A DNA stretch of 64,000 bases from Trichobilharzia szidati. Taxonomy: Eukaryota > Platyhelminthes > Trematoda > Strigeidida > Schistosomatidae. The translations under genes were made by a program, and so were the position numbers. The notes below the pieces were generated by a model. That model saw nothing but the letters and a program-made list of their open reading frames with translations, was not told the origin of the DNA and did no database searches. Below are positions 32,536 through 43,925 of this stretch, piece by piece; position 1 is the stretch's first letter, and every line of letters begins with the position of its first letter. The stretch lies in assembly GCA_944472155.2 (NCBI GenBank), contig OX235271.1:85263256-85327255 (forward strand), read 5' to 3'.

Positions 32536-32864
32536 TACAACTGCAAAGGAAATGAATTCATTCACAAACAAATATTGACCACATCAAAATCAAGGAGAAT
32601 CGGATAAGTTTCCACCTTGAAATAAAATCCTTAAGTGTGATGCCTAATCCCAAGATATTAAAGTCAAAACCATTAGGATATAAAGCAAGCATGTTACTAC
32701 TTACCCAATGGATCTGAACTTGTATTTCCTGTACGATTTTAAGTGTGAATTCTCGAAGAGTTCCACTGCGGTAAGAAATAGTTTTACCTTAATGACTTAT
32801 TTTCAATGGTTTTATGGCTGGTATCATACTGTAACAAAGTTTATCTTTGACTACAGCACTGGGG

Positions 32865-33085
32865 GAAGTAGGTTTGAATTTCTGCGGGGGTGACAATACT
32901 TTAGAGGTTACAGATATGCTCTGATGACGCATGCGAAGAAGCACAAAACTTAAGTTGAGGGTTTCCTGTCAACTGCTTCCAACCTATAACACTTAATTAT
33001 TCTTATGAAAATTAACCTCAGAGCTTCCTGCTAATAGCTAAAATGGATGGCTAATAACCTTGCTGCAAATTCGATTGACAAAATC
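32865..33085 (+). mobile_element. Cys-HH relic
   Basis: Begins with a weak B box (GTAGGTTTGAATTTCTGC). The hammerhead-like segment at 32916-32965 has an intact CTGATGA box but AAAA in place of GAAA. It is followed by family tail phrases (TTTCCTGTCAACTGCTTCCA, CTGCTAATAGCTAAAATGGA). Confidence 0.55.
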
Positions 33086-33249
33086 TTCTCAGTTTTAAGA
33101 AGTAGATAGCATAAGAGTATTTATTCCCCAGTAGTCGACTGGCGTCTTGGCAGAAGTCTTCATTAAATTTATCCTCTTATATCTTTCAACATGATGATTT
33201 CCACATGGATGTTTTAGTGTGAAGTGTGAGCAATACAATAAAACCATTA

Positions 33250-33450
33250 TTATTATTGTCTCCGTTAGTTCCTAAGGGAACATAGGGCTTCAGCCTCACG
33301 TCTTCATTGCATTCGGTTCTCCGCCAAAATTTCCACCTGGCTCCAAGTCTGCCGACACTGCTTTTATCTCCTCTTCGCATGACCTCCTCCATGTCATCCT
33401 CGCACTAACGACCAACTCGCCGCTTCCCATTCGAGTTCCACTCGAGAGCC
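33250..33450 (-). mobile_element. RTE LINE 3' fragment
   Basis: About 200 bp carrying the complement of the tail (GTTCCTAAGGGAACATAGGG) and the end of the coding block (CGCCGCTTCCCATTCGAGTT), preceded by ATT repeats. Severe 5' truncation. Confidence 0.85.
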
Positions 33451-33949
33451 TGGCCATAAAACCAAACTCTATGTATATGTGCTTGAAGGCATCATCAACA
33501 ACTGTAGCTCCATGCATTCACACAATGAATATGAAATACTTGTTCTGTGAACTATTCACAACTTGTTAGTTATATCCTTTGAAATAACCTAAAGCTTTAT
33601 ACAAACAGTTGTGTTCAATTCTTGGAAATCAAACACATTAGAATAAGAGATACAATGAACGTTGTTTATTTATTTTTTACTTTGGATCTTTACTCAAGTC
33701 ATCAAAGTATGCTGCTTTTAAGAATCTCTAAATTAACAAGATCTGGATAGTTAGTCAGTATGATGGTAAATATTTACACTTCAACTTATGAACTCACTAC
33801 TGACTGACTTCATGACCCATCAATATGTTGAAGTTTTGTTAGTAGGATTTTGAATGTCAGTGTAAGCATCAACAGAAAGCATTCATTAAACATTGAACAC
33901 TAAGTGTAGCTCATAGTTTTTAAAAACAGTATTGATATGTTATCAGTGA

Positions 33950-34166
33950 AGTGGCACAGTGGTAGAGTGCTCGTTGACCACGCCTCATGTGGTCCGGGGT
34001 TCGATCCCTGGCCACAGACGCACTCCTTTACCTCTCCAAGCCAGTAGTAAGACTGGTAAAGAGGGAAGGTTGCGCATGAGTCTAGCAACCTCATCCTGTA
34101 AAAATAATCACCATTGCCTCTAGCTTGAAGCCCTATGTTCCACTGGGAATGTAAAGGAACAAAAAA
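33950..34166 (+). mobile_element. SINE-B insertion with 8-bp TSD
   Basis: Head: GTGGCACAGTGGTAGAGTGC and GGGGTTCGATCCCTGG. The anticodon-arm-like hairpin GACCAC/GTGGTC encloses a 7-base loop. The body has GTCTAGCAACCTCATCCTG. Tail: CTTGAAGCCCTATGTTCCAC, then A run. ATCAGTGA is duplicated at 33942-33949 and 34167-34174. Confidence 0.88.
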
Positions 34167-34215
34167 ATCAGTGAGGAAATTGAAATCTTGTTTTATGCAA
34201 AGTTTTATTAAAAAT

Positions 34216-34392
34216 TCCTTTTATTCCGGCTGGAACCTAACGTTTCAAGCCGTAAGCTTTGAAATTTCACTAACGGTAGTGTTTTACTTTTGCCAGGTAT
34301 GGTTGTTAACCTCGCACCCAAACTTTCCTCATTAACTGGGCTTACTATAAGCTAAGCTCGGTTTAGGAGTGCGTTGGCTGGATATCGAAAGC
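34216..34392 (-). mobile_element. SINE-B relic, opposite strand
   Basis: Complement of the tail (TTCCGGCTGGAACCTAACGT), body (GGTTGTTAACCTCGCACCCA) and the first bases after the head (TTTAGGAGTGCGTTGGCTGG). The tRNA-like head is almost wholly missing. Confidence 0.65.
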
Positions 34393-35084
34393 GTGGTAAA
34401 TAGAGTATAAATATATTCATTTACTTTGATGTCATGATGAATGGGAAAAATATCACTTGAAATGCATTTTAACTATTTTTTTAAAACTTTCTGAAAGTCA
34501 TTCTACCATCTCATTTTATACTATTATTGATTATTATCCATTTATGATCCATTTTGATCATGGGTAGTCATTACAAAACGGGACACCAATCCATGAAGTC
34601 ATCGACTGTTGATTTCAGACATCTACAAAAATGTAGACTGCTTGGTTAGGATCCTATGGATGCTGAGAATCAATGTTTGGCGACTATTAGTGGCATGGTT
34701 CAACATCTTTAGCAAAGCTGAAGACGTATTCACTCTAATGTGATTTTCCAAATGTTGTAAATCTATCCCAGTTTTGGTGTAAATGGTATCTCTCCAATAG
34801 AATTTTATTTATTGTAGTTTCATTGTATTTATTTTCGCCTTCTTTAATGTGTGAATTTTCGAAATTTGGCAGTTTGAACTGATACATTTTTGAGCATTGT
34901 TCTACACTGATAATTTACTACGATTCCCCTCTTGGGTTACATGAGTGGTTATTTGCTACTCATATTAATCAGTAGTGTATATCATCACGCTATATCGCTG
35001 TGTTCTGATTAGTTTTGGTTTCCAAAACATTCCATGCTGAATTTCTACCAAGAACTACAACAACTTTGTTGTTATTATTATTCC

Positions 35085-36003
35085 TTTAAAAAGACGGTTG
35101 CAGCGAAGAAAATTTTCTTCTTGACGAAGTCATCAATTAGGCTGTACATTTGTGTATTTATCATAAATGGGTAGGAAAGTTCCAGAATAATTTCCGGCTA
35201 TGAGTCAAATTAATGAAATTACAATTAAGAATTAAAATGCCATAACAAACAGAGGGGTCGGATAAAACTCAAACAAAGTAGCATCATAATACTGAGAGGA
35301 TTGACATATTGGGCAATTAGGGGTTAGAAATGTAGAAATAAAAAAATAGACAGGATGTTTGGATGAAAAATCTAGTGGGATCATAACTAATGTGACGAAT
35401 AATCGTTTACGCAATCAGGGATTAAATATGTAGAAATTAGAAAATGACAAAATAGACAGGAAGTTCGGACATGAAAATATGGCAGTGTAAATAGGGATTA
35501 AGAAAAACTTCAAAATAACATGAATAAACAGGAAGTTTGGATAGGAAAGGCAATGGGATGGTCATTACTAAAAGAATTACCTGTTTATGATGGCCATGGC
35601 AGGGACAAGGGTTGGACGTATTTCTTTTGGATACATAGCGTGGGTTTGAGCTTTTGGATAGCTAGTGTCTCGGCTATGCCCATATGTCTTAATTTTCCTG
35701 GCTTTCATAGGTTTGATCTAATCTTGTATATTATTTTGAAGGATTTTTCGAATGGCGCTGAATGTCCTGAATTGACCAGATGTTCTATCACTGAACTATA
35801 CACACGTTTTCGTTCTCCTTTTACTAGCCAGGCTGGATAGTGTTCACGAGCGCGTTTTTCAAGTTGGCGCATGGTACGGCCGATGTACTCAGCTCCGCAA
35901 GAGCAAGTAAACTGGTATATGCACGTTGAAGTGGCCCAATGTCATAGCTTGTCTTTCACTTTCTGGCTGAACAGTTTCTTGCAGGAAAACGTCAGTCGTA
36001 GGC
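35085..36003 (-). pseudogene. PLE GIY-YIG domain and 3' region
   Basis: The minus strand encodes CSCGAEYIGRTMRQLEKRA (about 35905-35848), the GIY-YIG signature, followed by HYPAWLVKGERKRVYSSVIE and HLVNSGHSAPFEKSFKIIY. A stop then comes near 35715, with the C-terminal phrase in another frame. The 3' region (35230-35560) holds about four imperfect repeats of a 70-106-bp unit containing AACAGGAAGTTTGGATA-like strings. The extreme 3' end (35085-35140) reads TTGATGACTTCGTCAAGAAG then AAAATTTTCTTC. Upstream it is cut at 36003 by an RTE LINE. Confidence 0.85.
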
Positions 36004-36415
36004 ATTTCGAGTTGAACATAGGGCTATAGCAGTACATCTCCATTTCATTGGATTCTCTAGGGCCTTTTTCATGATTATTCATTAGCTTCGATTGCTCCCT
36101 CACATGATCTCCTCCATGTCACCGTTGGACCTACGCCTAGTTCATCATTTTCCATTCAATTCTCCCTTTAGGGTCAGGCGAGAGATTTTGCTCAACGATC
36201 TTCCCATTGTATATCCAGTGCACTTCAGTTTCCTTCGGAATATTCGTTGGGCGACAGGTTCTTGGTCGATTCACTGCATTACCAGTCTTCTTGTTACTTA
36301 TTCTTTTCGGCTGAATATTTGGTCTTCAGTATTGAGGCTGTGGGGGGAGCTGTTGTTGGTTGTTCGCAGCCTGTTGGAAGTGCTTTTCGTGACTCCGTCT
36401 CTAACCAGTTAGACT
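36004..36415 (-). mobile_element. RTE LINE fragment inside or beside a PLE
   Basis: Complement of a slightly shortened tail (TTCGAGTTGAACATAGGGCT) at the PLE junction, then the C-terminal coding block to about 36410. Short deletions remove parts of the block. Confidence 0.8.
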
Positions 36416-36544
36416 AAGCAGCTAGTCAGAATTCAACTGATTTCAACTAATTCGGATCTCTCAGCTGAGTTCGATCGAGTATGTTGCCGACGATTCGAGT
36501 CCAAAACAATAAAAATGATCTTATATTTTTATATCACTTCAAAA

Positions 36545-36625
36545 CTGACTAGCAAGAACTACTCGTTGACTTGAGTGGTTATCAACTACTCATATCTATG
36601 TGTAGTAGTATACACCATCAACTCT
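36545..36625 (-). repeat. T repeat copy
   Basis: Reverse complement reads GTATACTACTACACATAG then GAGTAGTTGATAACCACTC and AGTAGTTCTTGCTAGTCAG, matching the 1.2 kb copy. Confidence 0.5.
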
Positions 36626-36639
36626 TCCTCTTTGATTAA

Positions 36640-37535
36640 ATTTTTTGTAGAAAAGCCACATTAAAATCATTCACTAATAAGCATTGAAGTTCTTTGTTCC
36701 GTAAAACGCTTCAGGCATAATTTATTTATTCATCAACTAGTAACGGAAAGACGTCACACCTATATGCATCATTAGTTCGAGTGAATTAATTTGTGCCACC
36801 CAAGAAAGAAAAGAAAATAGGATGACATTAATTCTGTCTGATTTCATCTTTCATCTTTGACGTAAAATACTACCTACACCTTAAGAATAATAATAATAAT
36901 AAGACAGTAAGGAAAGAAACGACACTGTAATCAGTACATTCATTCGACAAGACAACGAGTAACGTGAGAAATACAGTAGTAAGATATATTTAGTATGTGT
37001 TACTTCGTGGGTGTTACTACAGATGTAGGATACATCATTCAATCGTGTTTGCTTATTTTTAGACTTGAGAATGTTGAGCATTGTACAGAAAGATAGTTTT
37101 TCGTCAGAACAGAAAAAAGAGGTTGATAAAAGTGGGCATATATTTCATTTTCTTTCTTCCCTTCATCCCCCTCTTTCCTGCCGAAAAAAGTGTCTGTTTC
37201 TTTTACGTCAAACATTTTATGATGCTAATCCTTTCATCACTTTTGCTGTAAAATAAAATGAAAATGAATGAAATCAACAAGCTCACTCATTCGTTTATGA
37301 CATCATCAATAGCAGTTAACTCAAATTTCCCGGTTTTTCATTCATTCGAACTCAATCTATCGACAAATAAACAGACTATTGAAACGATAAAAAAGATAAA
37401 TATATTGTAAATTAGGAAAATTGAAATTCGAATCCTTCGTCGGTCTCTTTGCATTCAAAAAGTTTACAGCTGGGGGTAATATGCATAGAGATTGATATAA
37501 AAGCAGGGCAAAGAAAGGAAAGTAGAAATTGGTTA
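36640..37535. other. No feature recognised
   Basis: AT-rich DNA. Small open frames have no domain that I can name. Confidence 0.45.
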
Positions 37536-37540
37536 CGGGA

Positions 37541-37815
37541 TTTCATCATGAGATGACATTGGTAAGATAACCATTGAAAAACCACTTGAGAGTACTAGAC
37601 AGCTGTTTCGTCCTAGTTTGGGACTCTTCATCAGTACGCACCCACACTGCGGGGTTCAAACCCAGGACCTTCTGGTTACAAGGCGAGCTAGCTTGTAGAC
37701 CATTAAGCCACTGGGACCCGATCCAATGGTCCAGTACTCCCAGATTTTCCAATGGTTCTCTAACCAATGTCAGCTCATGATGAAATCCTGTAAACGATCA
37801 ACCAAATCCCTACAA
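37541..37815 (-). mobile_element. Thr-HH element with long terminal inverted repeats
   Basis: The minus-strand unit has tRNA-like head (B box GGGTTTGAACCCC, complement at 37656-37668; CTTGTAACCAGAAGGTCC) and hammerhead-like segment 37589-37637. In that segment stem I is GTACTG/TAGTAC, stem II GTCC/GGAC, GAAA and palindromic CAGCTG are kept, but the first core base is A. The outer ends (GGATTTCATCATGAGATGAC at 37539-37558; its near complement at 37768-37787) are inverted repeats of about 55 bp. Confidence 0.8.
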
Positions 37816-38037
37816 ACCAATACTTAAAGTAGAAATTATCACAAACTTTCAAGAATGCATAACCACGGAGCATTGAAGGCAGCTCAGTAACCTGAAGTCA
37901 CTAGAGGGAATAAATGATTGAGTAAACAAGGTTAAAGTACGCTTACCATTGCATATGAGAGAATAAAAAAAATAATAAATCCCTCACAGTGAGTGATGAG
38001 TGAGTAATCTTTAGTCCCTGTTGTCGATCACTATGAT

Positions 38038-38692
38038 CATTAAACTAATTCATGGATAATTCCCATTGTAACATATAGAAAATCAAAACAAGTGATTCAG
38101 CGAAGAGACTCTTTTCAAGAATTAGTAGGCAAACAGAATAAAAATAAAAACGTTACGTAATATTGTGTGAAATGTGATAGCATAGAATTTAACGTTGAAA
38201 AACAGAATTGATTTAGAATGACGAGTGGAACTAGTGAAATAATACCTGGGACAGTTCAAAGTGTTACTACTATTACAATTCTCACTTTGAACTGTCCCCA
38301 GTATTATTTCACTTGTTCTACTTGTCATTCTAAATCAATTTTGTTTTGCAACGTTAAATTCTATGTTATCAAATTTCACACAGTGTTATGTAACGTTTTT
38401 ATTTTTATTCGATTTGATTACTAATCTTATAATTGCACACCCCTTCCAAGTTCCATACATCTTACGAATTATTCTATATATGACAATAATTGTTTTGCCA
38501 CTTGCCACTTGATATTTAACTATGATTATAATCACAAACAGTTCAATTGCATTTCATACTACTATTATTATATTATGCATTCACACCTAAGATTCAATTC
38601 CCTCATTGGATATAATTTCTTAAAAACCATATATATACGATTGTACAGCTTGATAATAAATTCGTTGAAAAGAGTCTCTTCATTAAACTAAT
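38038..38692. mobile_element. Fold-back insertion with 12-bp TSD
   Basis: Inverted arms meet near 38268. The inner pair (about 38110-38260 with 38275-38425) contains the complement pair GTGAAATAATACCTGGGACA / TGTCCCCAGTATTATTTCAC. The outer pair is GAAGAGACTCTTTTCAA (38103-38119) with TTGAAAAGAGTCTCTTC (38665-38681). About 230 bp at 38430-38660 have no partner. CATTAAACTAAT flanks it at 38038-38049 and 38681-38692. Looks like two copies of one retroelement 3' end joined in opposite orientation. Confidence 0.75.
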
Positions 38693-38704
38693 CACAAGAC
38701 TGAA

Positions 38705-39075
38705 GGTTTACCACGGGTTGATATCAGTTATAGAACCACTGAAAAACAACAGAGTAATGGACAGCTGTTTCGTCCCAGTTTGGGACTCATCGGCGGTACG
38801 CATCCACTGGGGTTTGAACCCGTAACCTTCAGGTTGGAATGCCATTCAGTTACTGGGACCCAACTAAATGGCCCATGAATTCTAACTTCAGCCGATTCGT
38901 GACTTTAGTATGACCACGAGCATATGTCACTGGTGAGTATTCTCCTCAAGAACAAGCTAGTGAACCCCACTGCTCATCACAACTGCTTATTGGAATTCCG
39001 GGCAACTTTATCTTGTAACCAGTCACTGAACAGTATCAGATTAACTTTCAAGAGTTAGTAGTTTGTAGGGATTTG
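38705..39075 (-). mobile_element. Thr-HH element, full-length unit
   Basis: The unit runs on the minus strand from AAATCCCTACAAACTACTAA (about 39058-39077) through the 5' region and head (B box complement GGGTTTGAACCC, 38810-38821). The hammerhead-like segment (38752-38799) has stem II GTCCC/GGGAC, five perfect pairs, then GAAA and palindromic CAGCTG before GTC. The core reads CCGATGA, one base away from CUGAUGA. One of the best-preserved folds of this family. Confidence 0.8.
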
Positions 39076-39091
39076 ATTTGTTCTTCATGTC

Positions 39092-39195
39092 TGACAACGG
39101 ATTGATATCAGTTAAAGAACCAGCTGTCCAGTACTCCCCTGTCAGCTTTCGATGGTTCTCTGACAGGCATCAATCCGTGGTCAAACTTGAAACAA
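39092..39195. repeat. Small fold-back remnant of Thr-HH ends
   Basis: ACGGATTGATATCAGTTAAA (39096-39115) pairs imperfectly with CTGACAGGCATCAATCCGTG (39160-39179). Only CAGCTGTCCAGTACTCC of the ribozyme side remains between them. The tRNA head is absent. Confidence 0.6.
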
Positions 39196-39216
39196 ATCTG
39201 TTTAATAGTTTCATCA

Positions 39217-39403
39217 GTGTCGGTGATACAGCGGTCAGGACGCTCGCCAACCATACACATGGTCCGGGGCTCGATTCCCAGCTGACGCACACCTGATATG
39301 AGTGGTCGGCCTGCTAAATATGGGCTACCGATGTCACATGCTGAGAATTCCATGCTTATATCAAAATATTGTGTGGAATCAAGCTATAATTTAAAAAAAT
39401 GAT
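39217..39403 (+). mobile_element. SINE-A copy
   Basis: Head 39217-39289, ending CTGACGCA. The A-box region is GGTGATACAGCGGTCAGGAC and the B box is degraded (GGGGCTCGATTCCC). The body is intact (GGTCGGCCTGCTAAATATGG). In the 3' hairpin region ATTCCATGCTT pairs with GTGTGGAAT. Confidence 0.8.
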
Positions 39404-40023
39404 ATAGCTGAATAAACTTTTTAAAATTATTCAAATTTTTCAGACTGTCAATTGTGAACAGATTGAAAAAAAACCGACTACGGAGCTGCGTTAGCTGAGT
39501 TACCAACGTAGAACCTTTCATAGAAGTTCAGCAGTTCAAGTTTCCATACTTGATATAGCCCACAAAGGTAGAGAAAAGCTCAGAAGGTACTATACTGAAC
39601 AGAAATGGAGAGTAATGAGGATTGAATGGATCTAGGAGATTACGAAGAGTGAATACATCTGCTCCACTGCGAATTATTTTGAATCATGTCACCAAGAGTC
39701 TTAAGCCATTGGTTCTTAGAGTCTTGAGGAACCGCGCCAGTAAATAAATACTTCCCTATCTGTCTAAAAACAACAGTTAGAGATTTCATGGATTTCAATG
39801 GAGGTAGAACGATCATTGGTGCAGAATTATATGGTTCAATTTTATTTCATCGGTTCTCATTCGCCGCGTACATCTGAAAAATATTGAACAAAACCAGTTA
39901 TAGTACAATTTTAACATACAGTTTGTTTATTATCATGAATCTGACCTCCAGTAAGGAACGCTGTAAGAGATTCATAGTGAAACAAAACACAAAGACGATA
40001 AGGTTATCTCAGATTCATACTAT
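39404..40023. other. No feature recognised
   Basis: AT-rich DNA. Several short frames, none with a recognisable domain. Confidence 0.45.
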
Positions 40024-40955
40024 ATTTATTATTATTACTATTATTATTATTATTTCCTTTAATTCCTAGAGGAACATAAGGATTCAGCCACATGTCTGCA
40101 TTGAGTTCGGTTCCCCAACAACGTTTCCACCTGGTTCCACGTCTGCCCACATGCTTTCACCCCTTCTTCGCATCACCTCCTCGATGTCACCCTAGAACTG
40201 ATGACCAACTAACTCGCCGCTTCCCATCCGGGTTCCACGCGGGTGGTGGCCTGCTGTGTGATGCCACTCACTTGATGGTTTGTTTTCTCAGAGTATGGCC
40301 AATCCAACCCCATCTCTTCCTGCTTATTTGTTGCGCAATCGGTTCCTGCTTGGTTGGCTCGCTGCCAGAGATCTCTGTTGCTGATCTTTTCTGGCCAGCC
40401 ATGTAATCTTGAGTAATAAGCGAAGACAGCCGTTGATGAAGGTCTGTAGATTGTTTGGGGTGCTCTTTATGACGCGCCAAGACTCTGATCCGTATAGTAA
40501 GTAGCGCTGACTTCACATTGGAGTTGAAAATCCGGATCTTATTTTCATTTTCATGCTGAGTGCTGTTGATCTTCACACAGACTTGAGAATAATGAAAGTT
40601 TGCATTGCTTTTCCAATCCTCCCTTTGATATCCTCGTCACTTCCATCCACCTGTAGTTGAAACGATGCTTCTCGGGTAGGTAGGTATGTAGGTATGTGAA
40701 GAAGGTTGCTTCTTTCAGTTTTCTCCCATTTATGCTGACTTTTGTCCGTTGTCTGTTGTTGCTGTTAATGTTGGCCAGAAATCTTCATCACCTCTATCTT
40801 CTCTATGTTCACCTGAAGGTCAGTCTTCTCTGGATGCTTCTTCTGCCAGCTTGTTGCCTTTCACTTGAATATCTTCCATTTTGTGGGAAATCAGATATAT
40901 ATCATCGGCGAAATCCAAATCTTACAAGTTTTTTGTGTGGGTCTATTATATATAT
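40024..40955 (-). mobile_element. RTE LINE relic with FADD motif intact
   Basis: ATT repeats (40024-40053) and the tail complement (CTTTAATTCCTAGAGGAACA) mark the 3' end. A 102-codon minus-strand frame (40576-40268) covers the C-terminal region, with MAGQKRSATEISGSEPTKQE and RWGWIGHTLRKQTIK. At about 40937-40890 the RT frame reads DLDFADDIYLISHKM with both catalytic aspartates. Truncated just upstream of motif C. Confidence 0.9.
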
Positions 40956-41289
40956 ATTTTTTCATAAGAACAAATTTTATCATAAAACATGAACAATACT
41001 GTTGTTACAGTAGTAAGAATTCAGTGATAATTACGTAATCAGAGTTAATAAAATACAGCAGTTAGAACTCATAAGGTTGGAAAGTCGAAATTTTGTATGG
41101 ATGAAGTCGAATGAAATGGTGATGACTATATAATACAATGAGTAGAATTCAAAGGATCCAAAATGAGGTCTAATGTGAAAGTTAGGTAAAGAATGGGGGA
41201 AGGGCCTGAAACAAAATAGTGAAATCAGCTAATAAGAAGAGAGTTACCAGTGTAACTGAAGTCCCATAGTAGATTCCTTTGGAATATGT

Positions 41290-42180
41290 AAGTCAGTTTT
41301 CAGTCATTCGATTGCAGTAGCCTCAACAAACCGTAAAAGGCTTGAGGTGCTTTGTCTGTTAATAATTTTAATTACTCCTAATACATTTACTTCATGTCTC
41401 GTATCTATCAGGTGGTTGGCGACTGACGAGTTCAAACTGTTTGGTCCTTTTAGTCGAAGGCTCTCTGGTACATGTTCAAACAATATGACATAGGCCTTCC
41501 TTTCTATCTCCTCAATGTTACTGCTTCCGCAGTTACACGTTAATTGATATACACAGTTGGAGGTAACATATGAGGGGTTTTGACTGTGCCAACCAACAGG
41601 ATGTTCGGACTAGAGAGACTAGTTTTGTTGCCAGATATGTTCTGGTTAGTACTATACTTAGATGTTTATTTATTATTCTCATGGTGTGATCACCCTCGAG
41701 GTCAGGTTGAATGAAAATCGATTTTTTGCCGACTGTAATTATATCTGGATTTCGCAGTCTTTCTTGAAGTATTTGTGAGTAGGTACTTTCTTTCAAGAAT
41801 TTTTCAAGTAATATGAGTTCGTTGTCTAATTTGTCTGCTGAACATATTCATTTTGTCGGACAGAACAGAGTCTTCACTAGAGTTCGCATACAGCCATTAA
41901 AATTTCGATAGAGAGATCACTCCAGATGTTCTCCCAAGTACTCTGTCGTTTCTCCTCTACCTCAGCCAATATTCAAGATGTGGAAACTTCCATGACCTTC
42001 GTGTTCCATTGTGATAGTGATGCTTTCACGTACATTACTGAATAATCCAAGCAGATACAATGCATGACTCAGATCACTGCATACTATGAGTGTGTTGTCA
42101 CCATATTTGTAGCAGGTTATTCTTTCATCACCTGCATATTTAAGCTCTGTTCAGTCAGAGCCTCCCAGCATTGCTTAACA
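41290..42180 (-). pseudogene. PLE relic with RT motif C and GIY-YIG domain
   Basis: Minus strand: YGDNTLIVC at about 42108-42078 corresponds to RT motif C (usual form Y-x-D-D), the second Asp being N. Farther on, ADKLDNELILLEKFLKES leads to an open stretch (41796-41533) ending near TSCWLAQ. After a frameshift comes a 90-codon open stretch with VYQLTCNCGSSNIEEIERKA and LNSSVANHLIDTRHEVNVLG. Here the Y-I-G of the endonuclease is N-I-E. It is distinct in sequence from the 19 kb and 35 kb lineages. Confidence 0.75.
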
Positions 42181-42408
42181 AAGATTCTGGTGACTTATCA
42201 TAAGTAAAACATATCTTAGTCATCTCAATCATTGCAGCTTCACATCCTCATAGAATCATTCGCTCACCATACTTCGACAACATAAGTAGTATGAAGTAAA
42301 GAAATTATGAAGATAGAATAATAATTAGGGATAGTAAGAGGTCATTCATGGAGTTTAATAGGCAAACTGAAGCGACCTAATGATAACAACAATAATACAT
42401 TTTCAAGT

Positions 42409-42590
42409 GAGTCGGTGGCACAGTGGTCGGGACTCTCGCCGACCATGCACATGGTTCGGGGTTCGATCCCCTGCCGACGCACACCCGATATCTATGGTCG
42501 GCCTGTATATTTGGGCTACCGATATCCATGCTGAAAATTCCATACTTGTACTGAAAATACGGTGTGGCATCAAGCTGTAATCAAAATCAA
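42409..42590 (+). mobile_element. SINE-A copy
   Basis: Head 42409-42481 with GTGGCACAGTGGTCGGGACT and GGGGTTCGATCCCC. The 3' acceptor half is CCGACGC, but the 5' half has an A substitution. The body and hairpin (TTCCATAC/GTGTGGCA) are intact. The next element starts seven bases downstream. Confidence 0.86.
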
Positions 42591-42596
42591 AAAGTA

Positions 42597-43130
42597 TTCG
42601 TTTGTAAGGATTGGAGTCATTGATTACATGAGTTAGAGAACCATTGGAAAACCTGGGACGAAACAGCTGTCCAGTACTCCTTGGAGGTTTACCAATGGTT
42701 CTCCTCCAAACAATCAAACAAAATCCCTACAAACCAATACTTGAAAATCAATGAGATGCTCATTAGAGACTGGCATTATTCAGGTAGGTAGTTATCTGGG
42801 GTTCCATTGGGAAGCCATGACCAGTAGGATGCATCAGGTCAGCTGTGAGGATAAGTACTCGCTATGGATGACATAGGATAGCGGTCGCGCTATGTTGTGA
42901 ATTGGCAGGAGTTGGAATTCATGGACTGGCCATTGGATTGGGTCCCAGTGGCTTAATGATATACGAGCTCGCCTTGTAACCAGAAGGTCCTGGGTTCGAA
43001 CCCTGGCTGTGGGTGAGTACTGCTGAAGATTCGCAAACCAGGCTGACGAAACAGATGTCCAGTACTCCCAGCTGACTTTCCAATGGTTCTCTAACCAATG
43101 TCAGCTCATGATGAAATCCAGTAACCAAAT
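42597..43130 (+). mobile_element. Thr-HH tandem: partial unit followed by a full unit
   Basis: A fold-back partial unit (42597-42749) keeps GGGACGAAACAGCTGTCCAG. It ends with AAATCCCTACAAACCAATAC, and the full unit starts without a gap, giving a head-to-tail arrangement. The full unit has the 5' region (GGATAGCGGTCGCGCTATG) and the clearest tRNA-Thr-like head (42940-43012: GTGGCTTAATGATATACGAG, CTTGTAA loop, GGGTTCGAACCC). The hammerhead motif at 43015-43067 and the 3' side follow. Confidence 0.85.
43015..43067 (+). ncRNA. Hammerhead ribozyme-like motif with intact conserved boxes
   Basis: Stem I: GAGTACTG (43015-43022) pairs perfectly with CAGTACTC (43060-43067), eight pairs. CTGAAGA (43023-43029) fits CUGANGA. 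GAAA is at 43048-43051. GTC at 43057-43059 is the expected cleavage triplet. Stem III ACAGATGT gives two to three pairs. Weak point: stem II (43030-43047) no longer pairs well, whereas other copies have GTCCC/GGGAC. Activity is therefore uncertain. Confidence 0.65.
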
Positions 43131-43689
43131 AATATATTTTATTCCAAACAACACGTTAACATACAGTGAGGGGATTGAATTAAAATAATAGTCGACATTA
43201 CATCATTTCATCCAGTATTGTTTGATGTGAAGCAAAATCCAATCGCTTCAGTTCTTCTACCCTCACTATTTTCCCTGAAAAAAACCCATAGCAGTTAGTT
43301 GAAAGCTATTTAAAACTGTATTTGAGTACAGATTATGAAATGGAATAATAAATCGGATGTATTACTTTGGGTGGAAAATTAGGTCGCTAAATAATTTCAC
43401 CAGGCCACCAAAGATGTATACTATGTTTTATTTGTACAAATGTATAAGGACCGGAATAATAATGACAATAATAATGTTTTACATATTTGGAGCCAAAATA
43501 AGTAATCTGATGTATATCCGGATTAATTCACTCCATAACATTAAAATTTATGAAAGATTTAAATCAATAATAATTGTTATGAGGACAAGACCGAAACGTT
43601 CAGGTTATGTGGTGAGCACGCAATTATATAGCCAATTAACTGGGAAACAAGGGAAATAAATCTTCTGTCTAATAGGGACTAACTACAGG

Positions 43690-43925
43690 AGGGACATCCT
43701 GGAGACCTGGTGAGAAGCCGTAACCGGTTGGGTCTACCAAGCCGGTTGTGAGGATGAGTACTCATTTATGACACTCGTTGACAGCAGCTGTGTATTACGA
43801 ATTCAAGGAAGTTGGATTTCACAGGTCATTAGACTCCTGGTGGTTGAATACCAGTTTGCTTGCCACATAACCTGTATGCCTTGAGTTCGACCTTTGGTGG
43901 GGTCACTGATGAGCACTGTGTGTTC
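43690..43925 (+). mobile_element. Thr-HH 5' part and head
   Basis: 5' region phrases (GGTGAGAAGCCGTAACCGGT, GTGAGGATGAGTACTCATTT) are followed by a decayed tRNA-like head (43830-43900, B box TTGAGTTCGACC). It ends at CACTGATGAGCACTGTG, so the hammerhead is truncated after its first box. Confidence 0.65.

Noticed and set aside
42940..43012. Possible tRNA-Thr gene
   Set aside because: The anticodon loop and T arm fit tRNA-Thr, but the acceptor stem does not pair and the segment is part of the repeated Thr-HH unit.
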